Position numbers and translations under genes: made by a program. 32,378 nucleotides of DNA from Candidatus Kuenenbacteria bacterium CG08_land_8_20_14_0_20_37_23 (lineage in GTDB: Bacteria > Patescibacteriota > Patescibacteriia > UBA2196 > GWA2-42-15). This document shows, one piece after another, positions 7,904-14,040 of this stretch. The DNA lies in contig PEXX01000037.1 of the NCBI GenBank assembly GCA_002778965.1, positions 1 to 32,378 on the forward strand, written 5' to 3'. Position 1 is the stretch's first letter; every line of letters starts with the position of its first letter. The notes below the pieces were generated by a model, which searched no databases, was not told where the DNA came from, and worked only from the letters and a program-made list of their open reading frames with translations.

Positions 7904-8410
7904 ATGTTTAAAAAAAAGGAAGAAACAAGATCAGTAACAATTGAAGAATTAAAGGCCAAAAGTGACGAGTATCTCGCTGGTTGGCAGCGCGCTAAGGCCG
8001 ATTATCATAATTTAGAAAAAGAGGTTGGCACTCAACGCCAAATGTGGGTGAAAATGGCCAACGCGGATTTGCTTATAGATATTTTGCCTATTTATAACAA
8101 TTTAAAACTTGCCGTAAAGCATATTCCGGAAAGCCAGAAGAAAGAAAGTTGGGTAGTCGGCGTGGAACATATTAAAAACCAGTTAAAATCGTTTTTAGAT
8201 AAAAATGGCATTGAAGAAATAGAAGCCAAAGAAGGCGATAGTTTTGATCCGGAATTACATGACGCCATAGATGCGGCGCTTACTCAGGCACAGCCAGACA
8301 CCGCGATTGAACCAAATAAGACAAATAAGCAAATTATTAAGCAAGAGATTCAAGCTGGGTATAAGCTGCACGGTAAGGTTTTACATCCGGCAAGAGTGAT
8401 AGTTGGTTAA
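7904..8410 (+). CDS. grpE: Nucleotide exchange factor GrpE
   Basis: Co-chaperone that releases ADP from DnaK. The 168-aa protein has an N-terminal long helix (about 10-60; WQRAKADYHNLEKEV is the typical GrpE coiled-coil wording), a central helical bundle region (LLIDILPIYNNLKLAVKH, about 50-67), and the C-terminal beta wing (about 105-168: GDSFDPELHDAID, then AGYKLHGKVLHPARVIV), matching the family signature. It is slightly shorter than usual (about 190-200 aa) because the acidic unstructured N-terminus is almost absent. It lies 43 bases after hrcA without a terminator or a new promoter, so it should share the CIRCE-controlled transcript. No Shine-Dalgarno site. Confidence 0.95.
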   Translation: MFKKKEETRSVTIEELKAKSDEYLAGWQRAKADYHNLEKEVGTQRQMWVKMANADLLIDILPIYNNLKLAVKHIPESQKKESWVVGVEHIKNQLKSFLDKNGIEEIEAKEGDSFDPELHDAIDAALTQAQPDTAIEPNKTNKQIIKQEIQAGYKLHGKVLHPARVIVG

Positions 8411-8427
8411 TTTGCAATACACGGTTT

Positions 8428-8457
8428 TTGAAAATTAGAAATTTAAGTTTTTATAAA
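8428..8457 (+). promoter_or_regulatory. Candidate promoter of hsp20
   Basis: TTGAAA (8428-8433) and TATAAA (8452-8457) with an 18-base spacer, each one mismatch or so from consensus. Predicted start near 8464 would give a leader of about 57 bases that includes the hairpin at 8479-8507. Confidence 0.5.
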
Positions 8458-8478
8458 TAGAATTAGTAAAATTAATAA

Positions 8479-8507
8479 AATCTTGCTTGGTATCCCCAAA
8501 CAAGATT
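8479..8507 (+). promoter_or_regulatory. Leader hairpin next to hsp20 ribosome-binding site
   Basis: AATCTTG (8479-8485) pairs with CAAGATT (8501-8507); after one C/A mismatch, TTGG (8487-8490) pairs with CCAA (8496-8499), closing a 5-base loop. The Shine-Dalgarno sequence AGAGGA (8511-8516) starts three bases after the stem and 5 bases before the ATG at 8521. It could be an operator palindrome or an RNA element affecting ribosome access. There is no U-tract, so it is not a terminator. Confidence 0.55.
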
Positions 8508-8520
8508 AAAAGAGGATAAT

Positions 8521-8937
8521 ATGTCTTTAATAAAATGGCAGCCAATGTACGATCCATTTACCGATTTAGATAAATGGTTCGATCAAGGCCCAATGAGTGT
8601 GAGCGGCTTTTCTCCAGCGGTTGATGTCTGGGAGGATGATAGCAATGTTTATGTAGAAACTCCTTTGCCGGGCATGGATCCGGGGAAAGTCAATATTTCT
8701 ATTGAAAACGACGTCTTGACCATTGAAGGCTCTAAAGAAAAAAAATCAGAGGTTGATGACAAGAATTATTACAGAAAAGAAGTGCGCTATGGTTCATTCC
8801 ATCGCGCAGTTGCCTTGCCGTCGTCTGTTAAAAGCAATGACGCGAAGGCTAGTTATCAAAATGGCGTGCTGACGGTTGTTGTGCCAAAAGAGGAGAGGGC
8901 AAAACCAAAAAAAGTGAAGATTGATGTGAAAAAGTAA
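8521..8937 (+). CDS. Small heat shock protein, Hsp20/alpha-crystallin family
   Basis: ATP-independent holdase that binds unfolding proteins. The 138-aa product has a short N-terminal arm (about 1-30, MSLIKWQPMYDPFTDLDKWF, with the aromatic/proline composition typical of these proteins), then an alpha-crystallin domain (about 31-125: PAVDVWEDDSNVYVETPLPG, DVLTIEGSKEKK, YRKEVRYGSFHRAVALP) and the conserved end motif NGVLTVVVPK, followed by a lysine-rich tail. Length is normal. This gene has one of the few good ribosome-binding sites in the window (AGAGGA, 4-5 bases before the ATG). It has its own candidate promoter and a terminator-like hairpin behind it, so it is probably expressed alone. Confidence 0.96.
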   Translation: MSLIKWQPMYDPFTDLDKWFDQGPMSVSGFSPAVDVWEDDSNVYVETPLPGMDPGKVNISIENDVLTIEGSKEKKSEVDDKNYYRKEVRYGSFHRAVALPSSVKSNDAKASYQNGVLTVVVPKEERAKPKKVKIDVKK

Positions 8938-8972
8938 ATTTGGAAATTTGGGAATTAGTATATTGTTTTAGA

Positions 8973-9019
8973 ATCATTCCCGCGATGATTATCGCGGGAG
9001 TGATGCCGATTAATTTTTT
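8973..9019 (+). terminator. Terminator-like hairpin after hsp20
   Basis: A 14-bp stem (8973-8986 with 8991-9004; one G-U pair) with a GATT tetraloop and a CCCGCGAT/ATCGCGGG core. A run of six T follows at 9014-9019, ten bases after the stem, further than in a classical intrinsic terminator. Likely ends the hsp20 transcript, or protects its 3' end. Confidence 0.6.
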
Positions 9020-9112
9020 GAAAATAGAGAAATTTCTGTTCCAAATAAAATTTTTTTAAATTTTTTTTAATAGCATGCATCATTGAGGAACAAAATTAAA
9101 GAATAACTTTCA

Positions 9113-9142
9113 TTGAGAATTAACATATTAATAATTTATTAT
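9113..9142 (+). promoter_or_regulatory. Candidate promoter of dnaK
   Basis: TTGAGA (9113-9118) and TATTAT (9137-9142) with an 18-base spacer. Expected start near 9149, giving a leader of about 60 bases. CATTGAG occurs twice (9081-9087, 9111-9117), 30 bases apart, the second copy overlapping the -35 box. No CIRCE is present, so heat control, if any, must work otherwise. Confidence 0.4.
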
Positions 9143-9153
9143 TATTCCAAGAC

Positions 9154-9181
9154 GGATAAGCATCCACTGGATTCTTCATCC
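9154..9181 (+). promoter_or_regulatory. Hairpin in the dnaK 5' leader
   Basis: GGAT (9154) pairs with ATCC (9178), AAG with CTT and ATCC (9162-9165) with GGAT (9169-9172) around an ACT loop, with one mismatch and one bulge: about 11 pairs. It begins about five bases after the predicted transcript start and ends 26 bases before the ATG. A stabilising or temperature-sensitive leader element is possible; this is inference from position. Confidence 0.45.
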
Positions 9182-9207
9182 CGTTCAGGATAAATTCATA
9201 TAACAAT

Positions 9208-11145
9208 ATGTCAAAAATATTAGGTATAGATCTTGGCACGACAAATAGCGCCATGGCCATAATCGAGGGTGGCAAGCCAAAAATTCTCGAAAACAAAGAA
9301 GGCAATAGAACAACACCTTCAGTCGTTGCTATTGCTAAAAATAGTGAACGTCTGATTGGCCAGTCTGCTAAAAGGCAGGCAGTCACTAATCCTATAAACA
9401 CACTATTTTCCATAAAACGTCTAATTGGCCGTCGTTTTGATGATCCAGAGGTGCAACGGGACATCAAGCTTTTCCCTTTCAAAATCAAACAAGCCGGTGT
9501 GGGCATAAAAATTGAATTAAATGGCAAGGACCGCACTCCGCAGGAAATTTCCGCTATGATTTTGCAGAAATTGAAGGCCGACGCAGAAGAAAAACTGGGT
9601 GAGAAAATAACCGAAGCGATTATTACCGTGCCGGCATATTTTGATGACGCTCAAAGGCAGGCTACGATTGAAGCCGGTAAGATTTCCGGTTTGACAGTAA
9701 AAAGAATTATTAATGAGCCTACGGCCGCTGCCTTGGCTTATGGATTTGACAAAAAGAAAGGCCAGCAGATCGCGGTTTATGATCTTGGCGGAGGCACCTT
9801 TGATATATCAATTCTTGATATTTCCGAAGATACCGTGGAAGTTAAATCAACTAACGGAGATACTCATCTTGGCGGTGACGATTTTGATCAGGTAATTATT
9901 GAATGGATTTTGAATGAGTTTAAAAAAGACCAGGGGGTGGATATCGGCAAAGATCCTTTGGCTTTACAAAGAGTTAAGGAAGCCGCTGAAAAAGCCAAAA
10001 TTGAATTATCCACTTCTCAAGAAACTGAAATAAATCAGCCATTTATCACACAGGGAACAGACGGGCCAAAACACCTTGTAATGAAGATGACGCGAGCCAA
10101 GCTGGAAGAATTAGTTGGTGATTTGGTAGATAAAACAATGGATCCAGTTAAACAAGCTTTTAAGGATGCTGGGATTGGAGTAAAAGACATTGATGAAGTG
10201 GTTATGGTCGGTGGTATGACGAGAATGCCTATGGTATTGAAAAAAGTGGAAGAGTTTTTTGGCAAAAAGCCTCATATCGGAGTCAATCCGGATGAAGTGG
10301 TTGCCGCTGGTGCCGCTGTCCAAGCTGGAGTTTTACAAGGTGATGTAAAAGATGTGCTTCTGCTTGATGTTACGCCATTGACCCTTGGCATTGAAACTCT
10401 CGGTGGGGTAAGAACTCCTTTGATTGATAGAAATACGACAATTCCAACTTCAAAATCTCAAATTTTTTCCACTGCGGCCGACAGCCAACCTTCAGTGGAA
10501 ATTCATGTCCTCCAAGGCGAGCGCGAAATGGCCTCTGATAATAAAACTTTGGGTAGGTTTATACTTGACGGCATCCCTCCAGCGCCCAGAGGCGTTCCGC
10601 AGATTGAGGTTGGTTTTGATATTGATGTCAATGGCGTTTTGAGTGTTAAAGCTCAAGACAAGGCGACAGGTAAAGAGCAGAAAATTACAATCACCGCTTC
10701 CACTGGGCTTTCCAAAGACGAGGTTGATCGTATGAAAAAAGACGCTGAAAAACATGCCGAAGAAGATAAAAAAAAGAAAGATGGGATTGAAACAAAAAAC
10801 ATAGCTGAAACTTTGATTTATTCTACTGAAAAATCGATGCGCGATTTGGGTGGCAAGGTAGACGCTGATTTAAAGAAAAAAGTTGAAGAGAAAATTGAGT
10901 CTTTGAAAAAAGTTAAAGATAGCGATGATATTGAAGCAATAAAAAAGGCGACAGGAGAATTATCGCAAGAAGCGCAGAAGATAGGGGAGATGATATACAA
11001 GAAAGAGCAGACAAAAGCTCAAGCCGGCCAAACTGGTCAGCAAGATAAGCAAGCAGCTGACGGCAAACAACAATCAACGAGCGAAAAAAAGAAAGCGGAA
11101 GAGGGAGAATTTGAAGAGGTTAAATCCGACAAGAATAGAGATTGA
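9208..11145 (+). CDS. dnaK: Chaperone protein DnaK (Hsp70)
   Basis: ATP-driven chaperone working with DnaJ and GrpE, both encoded nearby. The 645-aa protein is full length. ATPase domain landmarks: GIDLGTTNSAMAI (residues 5-17), EPTAAALAYG (about 170), YDLGGGTFDISI (about 190), VVMVGGMTRMPMV (about 333-345) and the linker DVLLLDVTPLTLGIETLGG (about 378-396), followed by the substrate-binding sandwich and a lysine-rich helical lid. The acidic end reads EEGEFEEVKSDKNRD, an extended version of the usual EEVKDKK tail. The ATG is preceded by ATAACAAT and no Shine-Dalgarno site; the same eleven bases ATAACAATATG also surround the start of the DUF3467 gene downstream. Confidence 0.99.
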   Translation: MSKILGIDLGTTNSAMAIIEGGKPKILENKEGNRTTPSVVAIAKNSERLIGQSAKRQAVTNPINTLFSIKRLIGRRFDDPEVQRDIKLFPFKIKQAGVGIKIELNGKDRTPQEISAMILQKLKADAEEKLGEKITEAIITVPAYFDDAQRQATIEAGKISGLTVKRIINEPTAAALAYGFDKKKGQQIAVYDLGGGTFDISILDISEDTVEVKSTNGDTHLGGDDFDQVIIEWILNEFKKDQGVDIGKDPLALQRVKEAAEKAKIELSTSQETEINQPFITQGTDGPKHLVMKMTRAKLEELVGDLVDKTMDPVKQAFKDAGIGVKDIDEVVMVGGMTRMPMVLKKVEEFFGKKPHIGVNPDEVVAAGAAVQAGVLQGDVKDVLLLDVTPLTLGIETLGGVRTPLIDRNTTIPTSKSQIFSTAADSQPSVEIHVLQGEREMASDNKTLGRFILDGIPPAPRGVPQIEVGFDIDVNGVLSVKAQDKATGKEQKITITASTGLSKDEVDRMKKDAEKHAEEDKKKKDGIETKNIAETLIYSTEKSMRDLGGKVDADLKKKVEEKIESLKKVKDSDDIEAIKKATGELSQEAQKIGEMIYKKEQTKAQAGQTGQQDKQAADGKQQSTSEKKKAEEGEFEEVKSDKNRD

Positions 11146-11230
11146 ATCAGAAGTAAAAGATTATTTAACCAAATAAAGAAAGACAATAAGTGATTAGTAA
11201 ATCAGCCGGTTGATAACTAAATAATTAGTA

Positions 11231-11257
11231 AAGCGGCCCGATTTATATTGGGTCGTT
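11231..11257 (+). terminator. Hairpin after dnaK, possible terminator
   Basis: CGGCCC (11234-11239) pairs with GGGTCG (11250-11255), extended by weak pairs on both sides, with a loop of about 6 bases, in an otherwise AT-rich gap of 167 bases. The bases after the stem (TTAGTTT) are only partly T, so it may act as a weak terminator or a processing site between dnaK and the DUF3467 gene. Confidence 0.4.
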
Positions 11258-11312
11258 AGTTTAAAAATTAAATTTTAAGTTTTTTTAAAATTATTAAAAA
11301 TTTTATAACAAT

Positions 11313-11627
11313 ATGCAAAACCAGCAGCCGAATCAACAAGGTAGCCAGCGTAAAATACAGATCAAAGTATCTGATGATGTGTTAAAGGGCGCTTATGCTA
11401 ACGCCATGCAGGTGCTTCATACCAAAGAAGAGTTCATATTGGATTTTATGAATCTTTCGCCTCACCAAAGCGTAGGTATTATCAATTCTCGTGTTATAAT
11501 GTCTCCGGGCCATTTTAAACGCGTAATTTTGGCATTACAGGACAACCTCAAAAAATATGAGAGCGGTTTTGGCAAGATTGAAGAAGCCGAGGCTCCAAGT
11601 AATGAATTGGGATTTAAAGCCAATTAA
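11313..11627 (+). CDS. DUF3467 domain protein
   Basis: Small cytoplasmic protein of 104 aa with an N-terminal Q/N-rich stretch (about 1-13), then the DUF3467 core: IQIKVSDDVLKGAYANAMQV (about 16-35), EEFILDFMNLSPHQSVGI (about 39-56), VIMSPGHFKRVILALQDNLK (about 62-81) and an acidic tail. The biochemical role of this family is unknown; the fold is expected to be a small alpha/beta domain. It sits between dnaK and dnaJ, so a link to protein quality control is possible but only by context. The start ATG follows ATAACAAT, as at dnaK; there is no Shine-Dalgarno site. No other candidate start gives a better N-terminus. Confidence 0.9.
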   Translation: MQNQQPNQQGSQRKIQIKVSDDVLKGAYANAMQVLHTKEEFILDFMNLSPHQSVGIINSRVIMSPGHFKRVILALQDNLKKYESGFGKIEEAEAPSNELGFKAN

Positions 11628-11772
11628 CCGCGAAAAAATTAGAAACAAACAAGTTCCGAATTGACTTTGACTGGCTCTGACCAATTTTCCCAAAAATTTG
11701 TATTTTAGATTTATTCTGAAATTGGTTATTCTCGCTCACTCAATGGAAATAACCGGAGATTACAACGTTTTT

Positions 11773-12903
11773 ATGTCTAAAGATTACTATAACATTCTTG
11801 GCGTTTCAAAATCCGCCACTCAAGAAGAAATAAAAAAATCCTTTCGCAAGAAAGCTCACGAATATCATCCCGATAAGAGTACTGGTGACGAAGCAAAGTT
11901 CAAGGAAATAAATGAAGCTTATCAAACCTTGGGTAATGGGGAAAAACGCAAACAGTATGATCAATTTGGCCAGACTTTTGGCAATAGTCAGGGGTTTGGC
12001 TACGGCGGACAAGGATTTAGCGGTCAAGGATTTAATTGGCAGGATTTTGCAAGTCAGGCAGGTGGCCAGTCTGGCGGCTTTAGGACAAATGTCAATTTTG
12101 AGGATTTTGATCTAGGTGATATTTTTGGGGATTTTTTTGGTGGTAGTTTTTCAAGAAAATCAACGAGAAAGACTTCTGTTCGTGGCAGTGATTTGGAATA
12201 TAGAATGGAAATAGATATTCGCGATTCGGCTTTTGGCGCTGAAAAAGTGATCAATATTGAAAAGGATAATATTTGTAATAATTGTCATGGCAAAGGATAT
12301 GATGCCAGCGCAAAAATAATTACTTGTCCCGAGTGTCGTGGAAAGGGTTATACATTTGAAAATCAAAGAACAATTTTTGGTGCGTTCCAAAGTCAGCGAG
12401 CTTGTCCGACATGTCAGGGAGAAGGCAAAAAGCCGGATAAATTTTGTTTCAAGTGCCATGGCATGGGCAAATTGAGAGAAAGAAGCCAGCTCAAAATAAA
12501 AATTCCAGCCGGCATTAATGAAGGTGAAAGCATAAAATTGTCAGGACAGGGAGAAGCTGGCACAAAAGGCGGGCTTAACGGAGATTTATATATAACCTTT
12601 AGAATTAAGCCAGATTGGAAATTCAAGCGCGCCAACTATGATATTTTGAGTAAAGAAGAAATAAACATTGTGCAAGCTTCTTTGGGAGATAAAATAGAGG
12701 TTGCCACGCTCAACGGCAGTGTGCGTTTGAAAATTCCTGCTGGTATTGAATCAGGAAAAATTTTTAAACTGTCCGGCATGGGAACAGAAAAATTGCACGG
12801 TCGCGGCAATGGTGACCAGCTTGTTGAAATTATTATCAAAACGCCAAAAAACATATCGCGCAAAGCAAAAAAACTTTTGGAAGAATTAAGAAGTGAGGTT
12901 TAA
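11773..12903 (+). CDS. dnaJ: Chaperone protein DnaJ (Hsp40, type I)
   Basis: Stimulates DnaK ATPase and delivers substrates. I place the start at ATG 11773 (376 aa), because MSKDYYNILGVSKSA is the usual DnaJ beginning; an in-frame ATG at 11698 would add 25 unrelated hydrophobic residues. Domains: J domain (1-68, with HPD at 32-34), a G/F-rich linker with DLGDIFGDFFGG (to about 125), four zinc-binding repeats CNNCHGKG, CPECRGKG, CPTCQGEG and CFKCHGMG (about 167-235), then two beta domains (IPAGINEGESIKLSGQGEAG, IPAGIESGKIFKLSGMG). All cysteines of both zinc sites are present. No Shine-Dalgarno site; the 145-base gap before it may hold a promoter but I see no convincing hexamer pair. Confidence 0.98.
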   Translation: MSKDYYNILGVSKSATQEEIKKSFRKKAHEYHPDKSTGDEAKFKEINEAYQTLGNGEKRKQYDQFGQTFGNSQGFGYGGQGFSGQGFNWQDFASQAGGQSGGFRTNVNFEDFDLGDIFGDFFGGSFSRKSTRKTSVRGSDLEYRMEIDIRDSAFGAEKVINIEKDNICNNCHGKGYDASAKIITCPECRGKGYTFENQRTIFGAFQSQRACPTCQGEGKKPDKFCFKCHGMGKLRERSQLKIKIPAGINEGESIKLSGQGEAGTKGGLNGDLYITFRIKPDWKFKRANYDILSKEEINIVQASLGDKIEVATLNGSVRLKIPAGIESGKIFKLSGMGTEKLHGRGNGDQLVEIIIKTPKNISRKAKKLLEELRSEV

Positions 12904-12905
12904 TG

Positions 12906-12931
12906 ACCAAGAAAAATTGGAATTTTTTGGT
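12906..12931 (+). terminator. Hairpin between convergent dnaJ and ykgJ-like genes
   Basis: ACCAA (12906-12910) pairs with TTGGT (12927-12931) and an A/T inner stem adds about five more pairs, with a small bulge and a tight loop. It starts 3 bases after the dnaJ stop. No T-tract follows; weak evidence as a shared terminator. Confidence 0.3.
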
Positions 12932-12961
12932 GAATAAAGACTTGCAAAGCATGAGGGAAGG

Positions 12962-13537
12962 CTATTGATTTTTAATGTTATTTGTAGTAATGAAATTATC
13001 AATATTTTTTTGATAGATTGCTATTTCTTTTTTTAATTTAATTAATAATTTTTTCAGCCCGAGTTTGTTTTGTGAAAAATTTTTAAATATTTCAACTTCA
13101 TAAAATCGTTTTATTTTCTGGTTGTAAGTGGTCTTATTTTTGACAATATCGCAATCCATGCCATTATGATCAATAATTATTTCCCCGTTGGCAGCATACC
13201 AAAATGGGAACACTTGGCAAATTAGAGGTCTAACCTTGTAAATTGTACAATGGCCCATTTTTGAAAGAAAGAAACAGGATCCATCTTTTTTTCTTTTAAG
13301 TTGTAAAATTTTTTCATCTCTAGACGCGAGATCATAATAGTAGTTGTGTATTTTTTTTATGTATAATTTAGTTTTTTTGTCTTTTGCGCTTAGTTTCCCG
13401 TAGATTATTATTTTTTTGATTGGTGCATTTAAAGATTTCGCTATTCTCACAGCGTCTTTTAATGTTATAAATTTAATATAATCAGATCTGCAGCAATCTT
13501 CTTTTCTTTTGGCGCATTCTGAACAGAAATTAGACAT
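12962..13537 (-). CDS. YkgJ-family cysteine-cluster protein
   Basis: Putative zinc- or iron-chelating protein of the YkgJ/UPF0153 type; the exact function is unknown. The N-terminus has the family cluster FCSECAKRKEDCC, followed by FITLKDAVRIAKSLN; the second half has the matching block SCFFLSKMGHCTIYKVRPLI then CQVFPFWY, with further cysteines (DGSC, MDCD). These cysteines are expected to ligate a metal. I choose ATG 13537 (191 aa); a TTG at 13555 would add NKKPC. The C-terminal 60 residues are lysine-rich and specific to this protein. It is convergent with dnaJ and lies downstream of a 17-bp palindrome that separates it from the glycosylation genes. Confidence 0.88.
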   Translation of the reverse strand: MSNFCSECAKRKEDCCRSDYIKFITLKDAVRIAKSLNAPIKKIIIYGKLSAKDKKTKLYIKKIHNYYYDLASRDEKILQLKRKKDGSCFFLSKMGHCTIYKVRPLICQVFPFWYAANGEIIIDHNGMDCDIVKNKTTYNQKIKRFYEVEIFKNFSQNKLGLKKLLIKLKKEIAIYQKNIDNFITTNNIKNQ

Positions 13538-13576
13538 ACAAGGCTTTTTATTCAATAATCATAAATTTGTTTTTTT

Positions 13577-13626
13577 GTTTTGGATTTTGGGCAGAGGGGT
13601 AGGGGTGAATGCCCAAAATCCAAAAC
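13577..13626. repeat. 17-bp perfect palindrome with G-rich loop
   Basis: Positions 13577-13593 and 13610-13626 are perfectly complementary (17 bp, arm begins GTTTTGGATTTTGGGCA). The 16-base loop is GAGGGGTAGGGGTGAA on the plus strand. It lies between the GtrA-like gene and the YkgJ-like gene, both on the minus strand. T-rich sequence follows on the plus-strand side only, so it does not look like a normal terminator for the upstream minus-strand genes. It may be a dispersed palindromic element. Confidence 0.75.
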
Positions 13627-13629
13627 TCC

Positions 13630-14040
13630 TTATTCTTTTTTACTGAATGTAAAAATCCATATTTTCCTTATAAAATACAAAATAATAAAAGTAAATCCTA
13701 AAATAATTATTTTATTTAGCCAAACGAAAGAAATAAAATTATTAAGGAATAAGAGAAGCGGCCCTGAAATTGCTATACTGATTACAGAAATTATCAGAGA
13801 AGAAATATAGGTTTTTTCAAATTTTTGATTATGCTTAAAAATTTTGTAATGCTGCCAGATATGATTGTGTGTAAAGCCTGCCAGAGACCCAAGCCATTGA
13901 GAAATTAATATTGAAGTTTTCGAATATAAAGCTAGGTAGAAAATCGCAAAGTCAACGACAGCGCCTAGTAAGCCAACCAAGACATAAGCGATCATTTCTT
14001 TTTGCAAAGCAGTATTTTTAATTATGTTGTTTAATTTCAT
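13630..14040 (-). CDS. GtrA-like membrane protein
   Basis: Small integral membrane protein of 136 aa with four predicted membrane helices (about 17-38, 44-60, 76-98, 105-128) and the GtrA-family features YVLVGLLGAVVDFAIFY near the start and the basic C-terminal end RKIWIFTFSKKE (the family usually ends in a FxxxRxWVF-type motif). GtrA-type proteins are thought to move polyprenyl-phosphate-linked sugars across the membrane. The start codon lies inside the end of the glycosyltransferase gene upstream (23-base overlap), so the two are translationally coupled, which supports a shared role in cell-surface glycosylation. Confidence 0.87.
   Translation of the reverse strand: MKLNNIIKNTALQKEMIAYVLVGLLGAVVDFAIFYLALYSKTSILISQWLGSLAGFTHNHIWQHYKIFKHNQKFEKTYISSLIISVISIAISGPLLLFLNNFISFVWLNKIIILGFTFIILYFIRKIWIFTFSKKE

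Noticed and set aside
9120..9536. 138-aa minus-strand open frame over the dnaK start
   Set aside because: Overlaps the highly conserved DnaK N-terminus in antisense; no domain, no promoter.
11655..11680. AATTGACTTTGAC shared with the region near 6800 (opposite strand) as a common operator
   Set aside because: A 13-base match between AT-rich intergenic stretches is expected by chance at this window size, and no -10 box follows at the right distance.
11698..11772. Longer dnaJ start adding 25 residues
   Set aside because: The added residues are hydrophobic and unlike any DnaJ; ATG 11773 gives the standard MSKDYYNILG start.
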